Part shown: piece after piece, positions 53,185 to 61,620 of the stretch
Layout of the letters: each line of letters opens with the position of its first letter
How positions within the stretch are numbered: position 1 is the first letter of the stretch
NCBI RefSeq assembly: GCF_005870035.1
Contig: NZ_SWJG01000003.1
Span: 1-64,000 of the forward strand
From: Spirosoma lacussanchae
Lineage (GTDB): Bacteria; Bacteroidota; Bacteroidia; Cytophagales; Spirosomataceae
Direction of reading: 5' to 3'
DNA length: 64,000 nt
Program-made: the position numbers and the translations under genes
The notes under the pieces: model-generated
Database searches by the model: none
Seen by the model: the letters and a program-made list of their open reading frames with translations, nothing else
What the model was told of the DNA's origin: nothing

Positions 53185-53739
53185 TCAGATTGGCCGGCCT
53201 TCGGCGGTTCGGCCATCCTGTTGTAGTTTCTGTTGAAGAAGGCTCCGGGCCCGTGCGTACTGTGATTTTGAGGTTCCCTCGGCAATGTCGAGCATGTCGG
53301 CAATCTCCGGATGATTATAACCCTCAATGGCGTACAAATTGAACACCGTCCGGCAGCCCGGCGGCAGTTCCTGAATCAGTTCCAGCAGGTATTTATAGTT
53401 CAGTGTCGGCAGACTCTGGTCGGCCTGGGGTAAAACAGGAGCCAGCTCCTGCACGTCGGCCGCATGCTCCCAGGGTTTTTGTTTCCGGATGTGCTTAAGC
53501 GCCGTATTGATGACGATCCGCTTCAGCCAGGCCTCCAGCGGACACTCGAACCGGAACGAGTCGATGTGCCGAAACACTTTCACGAACGCATCCTGCAACA
53601 CGTCTTCGGCCTCGTCAGGGTCCTTGACGTACCGTTTGCACACGACAAAGAGCTTCCCGGCAAACCGCTCATAGAGCTGTCGCTGTACAATCCGGTCCTG
53701 CCGACGGCACCCTTCGACTAATGCATATTCATCCTGCAT
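53185..53739 (-). CDS. RNA polymerase ECF-type sigma factor
   Basis: 184 residues from the ATG at 53739 (MQDEYALVEGCRRQDR); the ORF opens 13 codons upstream. Region 2 is DEAEDVLQDAFVKVFRHIDSFRF and region 4 LPPGCRTVFNLYAIEGYNHPEIADMLDIAEGTSKSQYARARSLLQQ. It heads a leftward block that includes the membrane barrel protein, a serpin and secreted lipoproteins, which may be its regulon. Confidence 0.92.
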   Translation of the reverse strand: MQDEYALVEGCRRQDRIVQRQLYERFAGKLFVVCKRYVKDPDEAEDVLQDAFVKVFRHIDSFRFECPLEAWLKRIVINTALKHIRKQKPWEHAADVQELAPVLPQADQSLPTLNYKYLLELIQELPPGCRTVFNLYAIEGYNHPEIADMLDIAEGTSKSQYARARSLLQQKLQQDGRTAEGRPI

Positions 53740-53905
53740 ATCAACGCTGACAATTCCAAAGACCCGCTGCTTTAGCAAACGGTTGGAAGTCAGGTAAAAT
53801 TTTTTGTCTTCCTGTCAAAGCGGTAAGTTGGTCACCCTGATCCCTTATATACCCATCGCGCCTGGCGAGCAGTGGCTGTCTGTCAGGCAGATTGACGGAA
53901 CTATG

Positions 53906-53913
53906 TATATTTG
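53906..53913 (+). promoter_or_regulatory. Promoter -7 element upstream of the epimerase-like gene
   Basis: TATATTTG is a perfect TAnnTTTG element 30 bp before the ATG at 53943. No good TTG is found at the ideal -33 distance. Confidence 0.45.
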
Positions 53914-53942
53914 AAACCCTTACCCTATATGCCTTATTCTTC

Positions 53943-54794
53943 ATGAATCGTCGTGATGCACTGCGTTATTCTCTGGGCCTCGGCGTAGCTGCGCTGTCCT
54001 GGCCTGCGCTGGCAACAACCGCTGCCAGCCGCTTCAACATTGGTGCCTGCGACTGGTCCATCGGTCCGCCGGGGTCGATCGAGGCCTTCGCCGTAGCTCG
54101 TCAGATCGGTCTCGACGGCGTGCAGGTCAGCCTCAACATGGCCACCGACCATGAACATCTCCGCAAACCCGAGGTTCTGCAGGCCTATAAAGAAGCTGCC
54201 CGGCAGGCTGGTGTCGGTTTTGGCGGGCTGGCCATTGGTCTACTGAACACTATTCCGTACAAGTCAGATCCCCGAACCGACATTTGGGTGCAGGATAGTA
54301 TCGACGTGGCCCGGGCGCTGGGGGTCAAAACCGTATTATTGGCTTTTTTCTCGAATAATGATCTGCGTAATGACAAAAAAGGTCAACAGGTAGTTATCGA
54401 TAAATTGAAAGCAGTAGCTCCCAAGGCAGAGAAAGCAGGTGTAACGCTGGGCATTGAGTCGTGGCTGTCGGCGCCGGATCATCGGGCGCTGATCGAAGCC
54501 GTGGGTTCACCGGCAGTAAAAGTGTATTACGATGTCTGCAACGCAACGGTAGAGGGCTACGACATTTTCAGGGAGATGCGCGAACTGGGTACCGACCTGA
54601 TCTGCGAAGTACACCTGAAAGAGAACGGCTTCCTGCTGGGCAAAGGCAAAATCGACCTGGCCAGGGTTCGCCAGACGCTCGATGAGATCGGCTACACGGG
54701 CTGGCTTCAGATCGAAGGAGCCGTACCGAAAGGGCAACCGATTCTGGCCAGCTACATCGAAAACAACCGAACCGTCCGAACCCTGTTTGGCTAG
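53943..54794 (+). CDS. Sugar phosphate isomerase/epimerase-like TIM-barrel protein, Tat signal
   Basis: 283 residues from the ATG at 53943 (MNRRDALRYSLGLGVAALSW), which gives a twin-arginine signal (RRDALRYSLG) for export. The body is an AP-endonuclease-family-2 TIM barrel with GIESWLSAPDH, VYYDVCNATVEGYD and CEVHLKENGF carrying probable metal ligands. Exported members occur in Bacteroidota in sugar-oxidation gene groups. The next gene is an exported cytochrome dehydrogenase, which fits such a pathway. Confidence 0.85.
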   Translation: MNRRDALRYSLGLGVAALSWPALATTAASRFNIGACDWSIGPPGSIEAFAVARQIGLDGVQVSLNMATDHEHLRKPEVLQAYKEAARQAGVGFGGLAIGLLNTIPYKSDPRTDIWVQDSIDVARALGVKTVLLAFFSNNDLRNDKKGQQVVIDKLKAVAPKAEKAGVTLGIESWLSAPDHRALIEAVGSPAVKVYYDVCNATVEGYDIFREMRELGTDLICEVHLKENGFLLGKGKIDLARVRQTLDEIGYTGWLQIEGAVPKGQPILASYIENNRTVRTLFG

Positions 54795-54798
54795 TTGT

Positions 54799-54822
54799 AG
54801 AGACGCGACCCATCGCGTCTCT
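54799..54822. repeat. Hairpin of the AGAGACGCGA type
   Basis: AGAGACGCGA / TCGCGTCTCT, 10 bp arms and a CCCA loop, 4 bp after the epimerase-like gene. A further copy of the arm (GAGACGCGATG) lies at about 54851-54861. Palindromes of this sequence recur in cyanobacterial and some Cytophagales genomes (from memory). It may end transcription or be a mobile small repeat. Confidence 0.55.
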
Positions 54823-54961
54823 TGGCCGGATGGTATGGCTGGCGCATAGGAGACGCGATGGCCGGGGCGCCAGTGCGGTCGCGTATCTACCTGTCCAGAT
54901 GGTTCAGGGTGATGCGCATGTAGGGCGGTCGCGGTTCCTTGATTTGAATCTTAACGTACGT

Positions 54962-57900
54962 ATGAAAATAACGTTTTCCGAATCTCTTTTTCCGGTTGTG
55001 CTGGTTGCGAGTTTGCTGACCGTAGCGACGCCGGTTGTTCAGCCGAAATTAACGACGACTGCGGTTCCATCGGCCGAACCCAGCCGACAGCACAGCGTTG
55101 TGGTAGGCGACGATTCGAGCCGCCTGTATTTGCCCGACGACCTCGAAGCGACGCTGTGGGCCGAATCGCCGATGTTTTACAACCCGACCAATATGGACAT
55201 TGACGCCCGGGGCCGGGTGTGGGTTACGGAAGCGGTCAACTACCGGAAGTTCAACAACAAGGCCGACCAGCGCCTGAACCACCCGGAAGGCGAGCGCGTC
55301 ATCATCCTGGAAGATACCAATGGCGACGGCAAGGCCGACGCGAGTAAGGTGTTCGTTACTGATCCGGACCTGGTATCGCCCCTCGGCATTGCGGTTATCG
55401 GCAACAAGGTTATCGTTTCCTGCGCGCCCAGCCTGGTGGTATATACCGACGAAAACGGCGACGATAAGCCCGACCGCAAAGAGGTGCTGCTGACCGGTTT
55501 CGGTGGCCTCGATCATGACCATGCGCTCCACGCCCTGGTAGCCGGCCCCGATGGTAAGTACTACTTCAACACGGGCAATGCCGGGCCGCACGTGGTCACC
55601 GACAAAGACGGCTGGACACTCCGCTCGGGAAGCCTTTATGTTGGCGGTACGCCCTACAACAAAATCAACCACGGTAATCAGATTAGCGACGATGGCCGCG
55701 TCTGGGTGGGTGGGCTGGCCATGCGTATCAACCCCGATGGGTCGGGCCTGAAGGTGATGGGTCATAATTTCCGCAACAACTACGAAACCGCCCTCGACTC
55801 GTACGGCAACATGTGGCAGAACGATAACGACGACCAGGTGGTGGCCTGCCGAACGAGCTGGCTGATGGAAGGAGGCAACGCGGGCTACTTCAGCAGCGAC
55901 GGCACCCGCTACTGGCAGGGCGATCAGCGCCCCGATCAGTCGATCCAGACCGCCCACTGGCACCAGGACGACCCCGGCGTGATGCCCGTAGGCGATATTA
56001 CCGGCGCGGGTTCGCCCACGGGGGTGGTTGTGTACGAAGGCGACGAACTGGGGCCTGCCTACCGGGGCATGTTGCTGAGCGCCGAAGCGGGCCGGAACGT
56101 GATATTCAGCTACAAACCCGACGTCTGGGGAGCCGGGTACCGCCTGCCCCGCACCGACTTCATCAGCACCTTTCCCAAAGTAGACGAGAATTACAAATGG
56201 AACGATAAGACCAGCGATACCCGCAAGTGGTTCCGCCCCAGCGACATTGCCGTAGGTACCGACGGGGCTCTTTACATTGCCGACTGGTACGACCCCGTTG
56301 TGGGTGGTCACCAGATGCAGGACCAGCAGGGCTACGGGCGTATCTACCGGATAACTCCGCGCGGGCGTCGGCTGAGAGCGCCCCGGCTCGATTTACGCAC
56401 CACCCAGGGGCAGATTGCCGCGCTGCTCAGCCCGGCCGTGAACGTACGGATGCTCGGTTTCGAAGCGCTCAAACAACAGGGCGACGATGTGATCGAACCG
56501 GTAAAAGCTCTGCTGTCGTCGGGCAATCCATACCATCGGGCGCGGGCAATTTTTATGATGGCGCACCTGGGCTCCGAAGGCCAATTCGAAGTTGAACGGC
56601 TCCTCAAAGCTGCCGATGCACCCATGCGGATAGCCGCCATCCGGGCCCTGCGCAGCATCACCCCCGAAAACTCCAGGTCCAACCCGGGCCTGACTACCTC
56701 GCAGCGGGCGTTGCTGCCGCTGTTGGGTAACCTGTCGCTCGACCCCAGCGCGGCTGTTCGGCGCGAGGTGGCCATTGCCATCCGGGATGTACCCTATACC
56801 GATTGCCGCTTCATACTCCTGAACCTGGTCAAAGGCTACGACGGGCAGGATCGTTACTACCTGCATGCCCTCGGCATAGCCGCTGGCGGAAAAGAAGAAG
56901 CCCTCTTCGCCGATCTGCGTCCGACCCTGCCCCCAGACCCTACCCAGTGGGATCAGCGCGTAGCCAGCCTCGTCTGGGAGCTGCATCCGGCCTCGGCGGT
57001 TCCCCTGCTGAAAAAACGCGCCGAAGCCCAGACGCTCACCGCCGACGCCCGGCGGCAGGCCATTACGGCACTCGGGTTCATTAACGACAGGTCGGCTGCC
57101 CTGACCATGGTTGAGCTGATCAAATCGCCGGAGAAAGACGTGGCCGACCAGGCCCGCTACTGGACGGGCTTCCGGCGCGGTAACGACTGGGCCTCGCTGC
57201 TGAACTGGGATGAGGTGATGCCGGTGAAACTATCGGCCGATGAACAAAAGATGCTGGCCAAGCGGCAAATTCTGCTGGACGAGTACAAGAGCGATGCCGA
57301 AAAGCGGAAAGTAGCGATGGAAATGGCCCGTACGGCGGCCGGTGGGCAGATACTGGTTGGTCTGGCCGCTGACAAAAAATTGCCCGACAACCTGCGTACC
57401 TACGTAGCCGATGCCATCCTGAAAAATCCCGACCAGAGTGTGCGAACCATGGCGAAGGAATACTTCAGCCGCCGGTCCGCGCCCAAACCAGCCGCCCCCG
57501 CAGAGACCGCCAGTGCGGCTTCGTCGGTGGCTAGTGCGCCGTCGGCCAGTCCGGCCAGTAGCGAGTCGATTACCCAGATCGCCATGCTGACCGGCGACGC
57601 CAGATCCGGGCTGACGGTTTTCAAAAACAACTGCTCAACCTGCCATCGCTACAAGCAGCAGGGCAACGATGTGGGGCCCGAACTTACCCAGATTCATCAG
57701 AAATTCGACAAAAATGCCCTGCTCGACGCCATCGTGAACCCCAGCGCCGGGATTGCCTTTGGCTACGAACCCTGGCTCATCACGACCAAAAAAGGGCAGA
57801 CCTACTACGGGTTTCTGGTGAGCGATGGGCAGCAGTCGGTTGTCGTGAAGGGGGTGACGGGACAAAAACATACGGTTCCAACCGATCAGGTCTACTCGCG

Positions 57901-57997
57901 CCGACAGTATAAGACGAGCCTCATGCCCGACCCCAAAGCGATGGGCCTTTCCAATCAGCAACTGGCTGACCTAACGGCCTTTCTGCTTAAGCAATAG
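54962..57997 (+). CDS. PVC-type CxxCH membrane-bound dehydrogenase with HEAT repeats
   Basis: 1011 residues from the ATG at 54962; the ORF opens 44 codons upstream with an Arg-rich stretch that lacks a signal. A signal-like segment is followed by a beta-propeller dehydrogenase domain (WAESPMFYNPTNMDIDARGRVWVTE, then GDGKADASKVF and HDHALHALVAGPDGKYYFNTGN), HEAT-like repeats (about 520-830) and a C-terminal cytochrome c module with one CSTCH heme site (about residue 890). Such proteins are abundant in Planctomycetes and also occur in Cytophagales. They are thought to oxidise sugars in the periplasm. Confidence 0.88.
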   Translation: MKITFSESLFPVVLVASLLTVATPVVQPKLTTTAVPSAEPSRQHSVVVGDDSSRLYLPDDLEATLWAESPMFYNPTNMDIDARGRVWVTEAVNYRKFNNKADQRLNHPEGERVIILEDTNGDGKADASKVFVTDPDLVSPLGIAVIGNKVIVSCAPSLVVYTDENGDDKPDRKEVLLTGFGGLDHDHALHALVAGPDGKYYFNTGNAGPHVVTDKDGWTLRSGSLYVGGTPYNKINHGNQISDDGRVWVGGLAMRINPDGSGLKVMGHNFRNNYETALDSYGNMWQNDNDDQVVACRTSWLMEGGNAGYFSSDGTRYWQGDQRPDQSIQTAHWHQDDPGVMPVGDITGAGSPTGVVVYEGDELGPAYRGMLLSAEAGRNVIFSYKPDVWGAGYRLPRTDFISTFPKVDENYKWNDKTSDTRKWFRPSDIAVGTDGALYIADWYDPVVGGHQMQDQQGYGRIYRITPRGRRLRAPRLDLRTTQGQIAALLSPAVNVRMLGFEALKQQGDDVIEPVKALLSSGNPYHRARAIFMMAHLGSEGQFEVERLLKAADAPMRIAAIRALRSITPENSRSNPGLTTSQRALLPLLGNLSLDPSAAVRREVAIAIRDVPYTDCRFILLNLVKGYDGQDRYYLHALGIAAGGKEEALFADLRPTLPPDPTQWDQRVASLVWELHPASAVPLLKKRAEAQTLTADARRQAITALGFINDRSAALTMVELIKSPEKDVADQARYWTGFRRGNDWASLLNWDEVMPVKLSADEQKMLAKRQILLDEYKSDAEKRKVAMEMARTAAGGQILVGLAADKKLPDNLRTYVADAILKNPDQSVRTMAKEYFSRRSAPKPAAPAETASAASSVASAPSASPASSESITQIAMLTGDARSGLTVFKNNCSTCHRYKQQGNDVGPELTQIHQKFDKNALLDAIVNPSAGIAFGYEPWLITTKKGQTYYGFLVSDGQQSVVVKGVTGQKHTVPTDQVYSRRQYKTSLMPDPKAMGLSNQQLADLTAFLLKQ

Positions 57998-58008
57998 TTG
58001 TTGTGGTT

Positions 58009-58037
58009 CGGCCGGTCTGGCAGATCAGGACCGGCCG
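58009..58037 (+). other. Hairpin after the cytochrome gene
   Basis: CGGCCGGTC / GACCGGCCG with an 11 nt loop, 12 bp after the stop. There is no T tract, so it may be a weak terminator or an mRNA stabiliser. Confidence 0.4.
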
Positions 58038-58204
58038 GGCTGTACATTTGATCTACCGGTTACTCAGGTACATTTCGGAATAGCGTGTCGATTTTGACTA
58101 GGGTGTTACCTTAATGGATATTTTATCATAATATATTGCTCCAAGTTACTTTTTGGTGTAATATTTGGTGTAAAATCCTTTTATAGGTATTCGCTTTATT
58201 CAAA

Positions 58205-61200
58205 ATGAAAAATTTTTTACAAGTTGGCAGCGGACTGTGGTTGCTGGTTGGGTTGCTGTGTGCTAACACACAGGCTCATTCGGCGGCTTCGACGCCCGGG
58301 CTGCAGCGAGTAAACCTCTCGATACAAGCGACTGGCGTGGTTAAACCTATAACCATGGCCGCGCCACAGGACAGTCTTGTCAAGCCAGTCGCCGACACGA
58401 CCGGCCTGTTGATTACCCAGCTATCGACCCAGGCACTCTGCCCCGGCGGTTCCCTACAGATTTATTTCTCGGCCGAAAAACCGCTCTCCGCTACCGGCGT
58501 CGTTACGGCTGACCTCATCAACCGGCGTAGCACGACCGTCGTGAGTATTCCCGTAAGCGGTACCGCCAGCCCGCTCCGGCTAACCGTACCGGATACGCTG
58601 GTACCGGGTTCGTACCGGCTGCGGCTACGGTCGGCAAATGCAGCTGGCACCTACGCGGGGGCTATCAACATCAACCCGTTGCCGATTGTCAACCTGCGCG
58701 GATCAACGACCATCCGCCGGGGCGAACCGGCCGTTGTTACGCTCGACGTAACCGGCATTGGTCCCATCGCTATCAACCTGAGCGATGGAAGTCAGGTACC
58801 GACCGAGGGGCTGGAACGGACCATATTCCGACCGGTTAGCCTGTTTCCCGACACGACCACCACCTACCGGGTTACCGGTCTGGCTTCGGGCTGCGGCACG
58901 GCGGGGACTATCAGCGGCTCAGCGGTGGTTACGGTGCAACCCAGTGTACGGATCGACTCGCTGTCGAGCTACCGGTTTTGCGGGGGCGATACCATCCGGG
59001 CGTATCTGTCGGTCGACTCGGCTGCGCTCGGGACTAATCCGGCGGCCTGGGCGTTTTTGATCGGGCCACCCACCAGCGCTACCGGTAACCTAGGCTCATA
59101 TACCGGCTACGGAACGGTGCTCAGCATCCAGAACCGGGTTATGACGGTGGTGCTGCCCGGCCCGGGGCAGGGCGATATCTATTCGGGCGTTTATGCGGTG
59201 CAGGTTCGCTACCCTGACCGGGCCGAACAGGCGCAGTTCGGCGTTGTTCATAACCGGCGGGTTCATGTCGGTACGGTGCCCAGAGCCATCCTACCGGCCA
59301 ATTTCAGTACCGAGCTGGACAAACCCCAGGGCATTAACTTCCAGGTTACGGTAACGGGCGGACGCGATTACGAGATCACCCTGTCCGACGGTACCACCCG
59401 ACGCGTCAAAACCGACGAGGATTTCTATTCCCAGGTAGCCCGTTTCGACCTGTTTGTCGACAAAACTACGACCTATACCGTTCGGTCTGTTCGCAACAGC
59501 TGTGGCGTCGGCACCACCGAGGGGCAGGTAACGATCAACGTTCGCCAGCCGGACCAGCGGGTGCTGTACCTGAAACGACCCGACAGTCTTTACTGCCCGG
59601 GGAGCCTGCTGCGGGTAAGTTTCGGTCTGTCGGGCACCTATACGGCCGCTAACCGGTTCCGGCTCGAACTGTCGGACGGCCTGGGTACATTCTACGGTAA
59701 CTATGTCGATACGGTTCGTACGGCGGCCGATACGCTTCAGTTCCGGGTGCCGCAGGAGGCCAGTTTCTATAAGTTACGGCTGGTAGCTACCGACTCGGGC
59801 GTGGTCAGCAACGAGACGGGCTTCTACGTATCTGAGTTTGCCCCAAAGGCAACGCTGGCTATCACCCCCGACGATCGACGGGCGGGTTATACCGACGGCG
59901 TTACAACCGTAGTGCTGCCGGGCGCATCGGCCGAGCTGGTGCTTGGCTTCCAGGGGCAGCCGCCGTTCCGCTATGAACTCTCCGACGGCACCAAAGGCCA
60001 GACCAACGCCACCTTCGTATCGCTGAAGCGGTTTCCGCAGACATCGGCCACATATTACCTCAAAACCCTGACCGACGGCTGTAGTACCGCGCCAGCCAGC
60101 AATACCGTATCCCTGACCGTACAGCCGTTTCTGATGCAGATGGGAACGATAAACAGCTACGCCTGCATCGGTAACGAACTACCCGTCCCGATCATAACGG
60201 CAGGGCGCGTTCCGGACAGCGCCACGCTGGTTGTACAGGCCGCTACCGACAGCGCCACCGGAACCTACCGCGACCTGCCAACGGCCGGTTTGCTGCCCGG
60301 CCTGCGGGTAACGGTAGATACCGCCATGATCGGGAAAAACCTGTTTCTGCGTGTGGTTGCCAAAACCAGTAGCCTGACGCTGACCAGCCTGCCCACAGCC
60401 AACCCGATAACCGTTCGAAGCGCGCCCAACGTTACCCTGACCACGCCCGACGGCCAGACCGCCGTTCAGCTGGAACCCAATCAGACCAGCGCCGAACTGA
60501 AAGTGGCCAGTAAAGCCCGGGATGTGTTTTCGGTACGGCTGAGCGATAATCAGCTGCTCGACGGGTTTGCCAACGGGAGCCTGTTTGTGGCGCCCGCCAG
60601 CACCACGGCCGCCAGTACGTTTACCATTCAGCGCGTATACAACGTCTGCGGATACGGTACCGCCACGGGACAGGTACGGGTGAGCTACAAACCCGGGCTG
60701 CGGGGGCTGACCGCTACCGATAGCCTGCTGTGCGCCGGTAGTTCCTGGACCGTCGGGTATGAGCGGGTAGGGGAGCTGGCGGCCGATAACCGGTTTGTGT
60801 TCTCCCTGCGCGACAGTACCGGCCAGCTGACCCGGCTATCCGAAACAACGGCCGTTCAGGGCCAGCTGACGCTGCCGATTCCGAGGGTGCAGAAAGCGGG
60901 CTCGTACTCGCTGCATGTCGAAGCTACCTCGCCAGCGCTGACGCTGGTCAACACTGGCCCCAGGCTGGTAGTTCGGGCTCTGCCCACCGCATCGATGACC
61001 GGCACGGCCAGTGTCATCAAAGGAGACTCGGCGGAGGTGAGCGTGGCGTTGACCGGCAGCGCCCCCTGGAGTTTTACGGTGAGCGGGCCGGGCGGCAACC
61101 AGACCCTTACGACCAGTCAGTCGCCCTACCGCATTCGCATTCGGCCCGATACCACGGTTACGTACTGGCTGGCGGGGGTTTCGAACGGTCAGTGCGGTAC

Positions 61201-61516
61201 GGGTATCGCCAGCGGCACGGCTGTCATTACGGTAACCATCCTGACCGCCAGCGAACCGGCGCTTCCGCTCTCGGTATCGGTCTACCCGAATCCGACTAGC
61301 AGCTACCTGCGCATCAGCGGCCAGTGGGAGGGCGGCCCGGCCGTAACGCTCCAGCTGATCGACGCATCGGGGCGGCCGGTGCTGGATGAGTCGGCGGGGC
61401 GCTCGTTTGGGGCTTTCTCGCGCGAGGTCGATCTGAGCCCATTCCCGACGGGGGTTTACCTGCTCCGGATCCGGGTAGGCGACCGGACGGAGGTTCGGCG
61501 GGTGGTAAAGCAATAG
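58205..61516 (+). CDS. Large secreted repeat protein with type IX sorting domain
   Basis: 1103 residues. A signal peptide (NFLQVGSGLWLLVGLLCANTQAHS) is followed by about four to five Ig-like repeats, each with a phrase like ITLSDGTTRRVKTD or RYELSDGTKGQTNA, a TTTYTVRSV strand and a cysteine in a NSCGVGT-type turn. Residues 1025-1103 are a typical type IX secretion C-terminal domain (SVYPNPTSSYLRISG ... SPFPTGVYLLRIRVGD). The protein is expected on the surface or released. It has a direct repeat TTTGGTGTAA upstream and may have its own promoter. Confidence 0.85.
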   Translation: MKNFLQVGSGLWLLVGLLCANTQAHSAASTPGLQRVNLSIQATGVVKPITMAAPQDSLVKPVADTTGLLITQLSTQALCPGGSLQIYFSAEKPLSATGVVTADLINRRSTTVVSIPVSGTASPLRLTVPDTLVPGSYRLRLRSANAAGTYAGAININPLPIVNLRGSTTIRRGEPAVVTLDVTGIGPIAINLSDGSQVPTEGLERTIFRPVSLFPDTTTTYRVTGLASGCGTAGTISGSAVVTVQPSVRIDSLSSYRFCGGDTIRAYLSVDSAALGTNPAAWAFLIGPPTSATGNLGSYTGYGTVLSIQNRVMTVVLPGPGQGDIYSGVYAVQVRYPDRAEQAQFGVVHNRRVHVGTVPRAILPANFSTELDKPQGINFQVTVTGGRDYEITLSDGTTRRVKTDEDFYSQVARFDLFVDKTTTYTVRSVRNSCGVGTTEGQVTINVRQPDQRVLYLKRPDSLYCPGSLLRVSFGLSGTYTAANRFRLELSDGLGTFYGNYVDTVRTAADTLQFRVPQEASFYKLRLVATDSGVVSNETGFYVSEFAPKATLAITPDDRRAGYTDGVTTVVLPGASAELVLGFQGQPPFRYELSDGTKGQTNATFVSLKRFPQTSATYYLKTLTDGCSTAPASNTVSLTVQPFLMQMGTINSYACIGNELPVPIITAGRVPDSATLVVQAATDSATGTYRDLPTAGLLPGLRVTVDTAMIGKNLFLRVVAKTSSLTLTSLPTANPITVRSAPNVTLTTPDGQTAVQLEPNQTSAELKVASKARDVFSVRLSDNQLLDGFANGSLFVAPASTTAASTFTIQRVYNVCGYGTATGQVRVSYKPGLRGLTATDSLLCAGSSWTVGYERVGELAADNRFVFSLRDSTGQLTRLSETTAVQGQLTLPIPRVQKAGSYSLHVEATSPALTLVNTGPRLVVRALPTASMTGTASVIKGDSAEVSVALTGSAPWSFTVSGPGGNQTLTTSQSPYRIRIRPDTTVTYWLAGVSNGQCGTGIASGTAVITVTILTASEPALPLSVSVYPNPTSSYLRISGQWEGGPAVTLQLIDASGRPVLDESAGRSFGAFSREVDLSPFPTGVYLLRIRVGDRTEVRRVVKQ

Positions 61517-61620
61517 CTGATTAAACCCTTTGGCTCGAAACGGTATCCTAGCTACACCGCGTGTGGAAATGTCCGCGTACCTTCATCTCATCGGGTACGA
61601 ATCCCACAGGCCAACAAACT

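Noticed and set aside
55049..56311. 420-codon minus-strand ORF
   Set aside because: Antisense to the propeller part of the CxxCH dehydrogenase; no domain, biased frame only.
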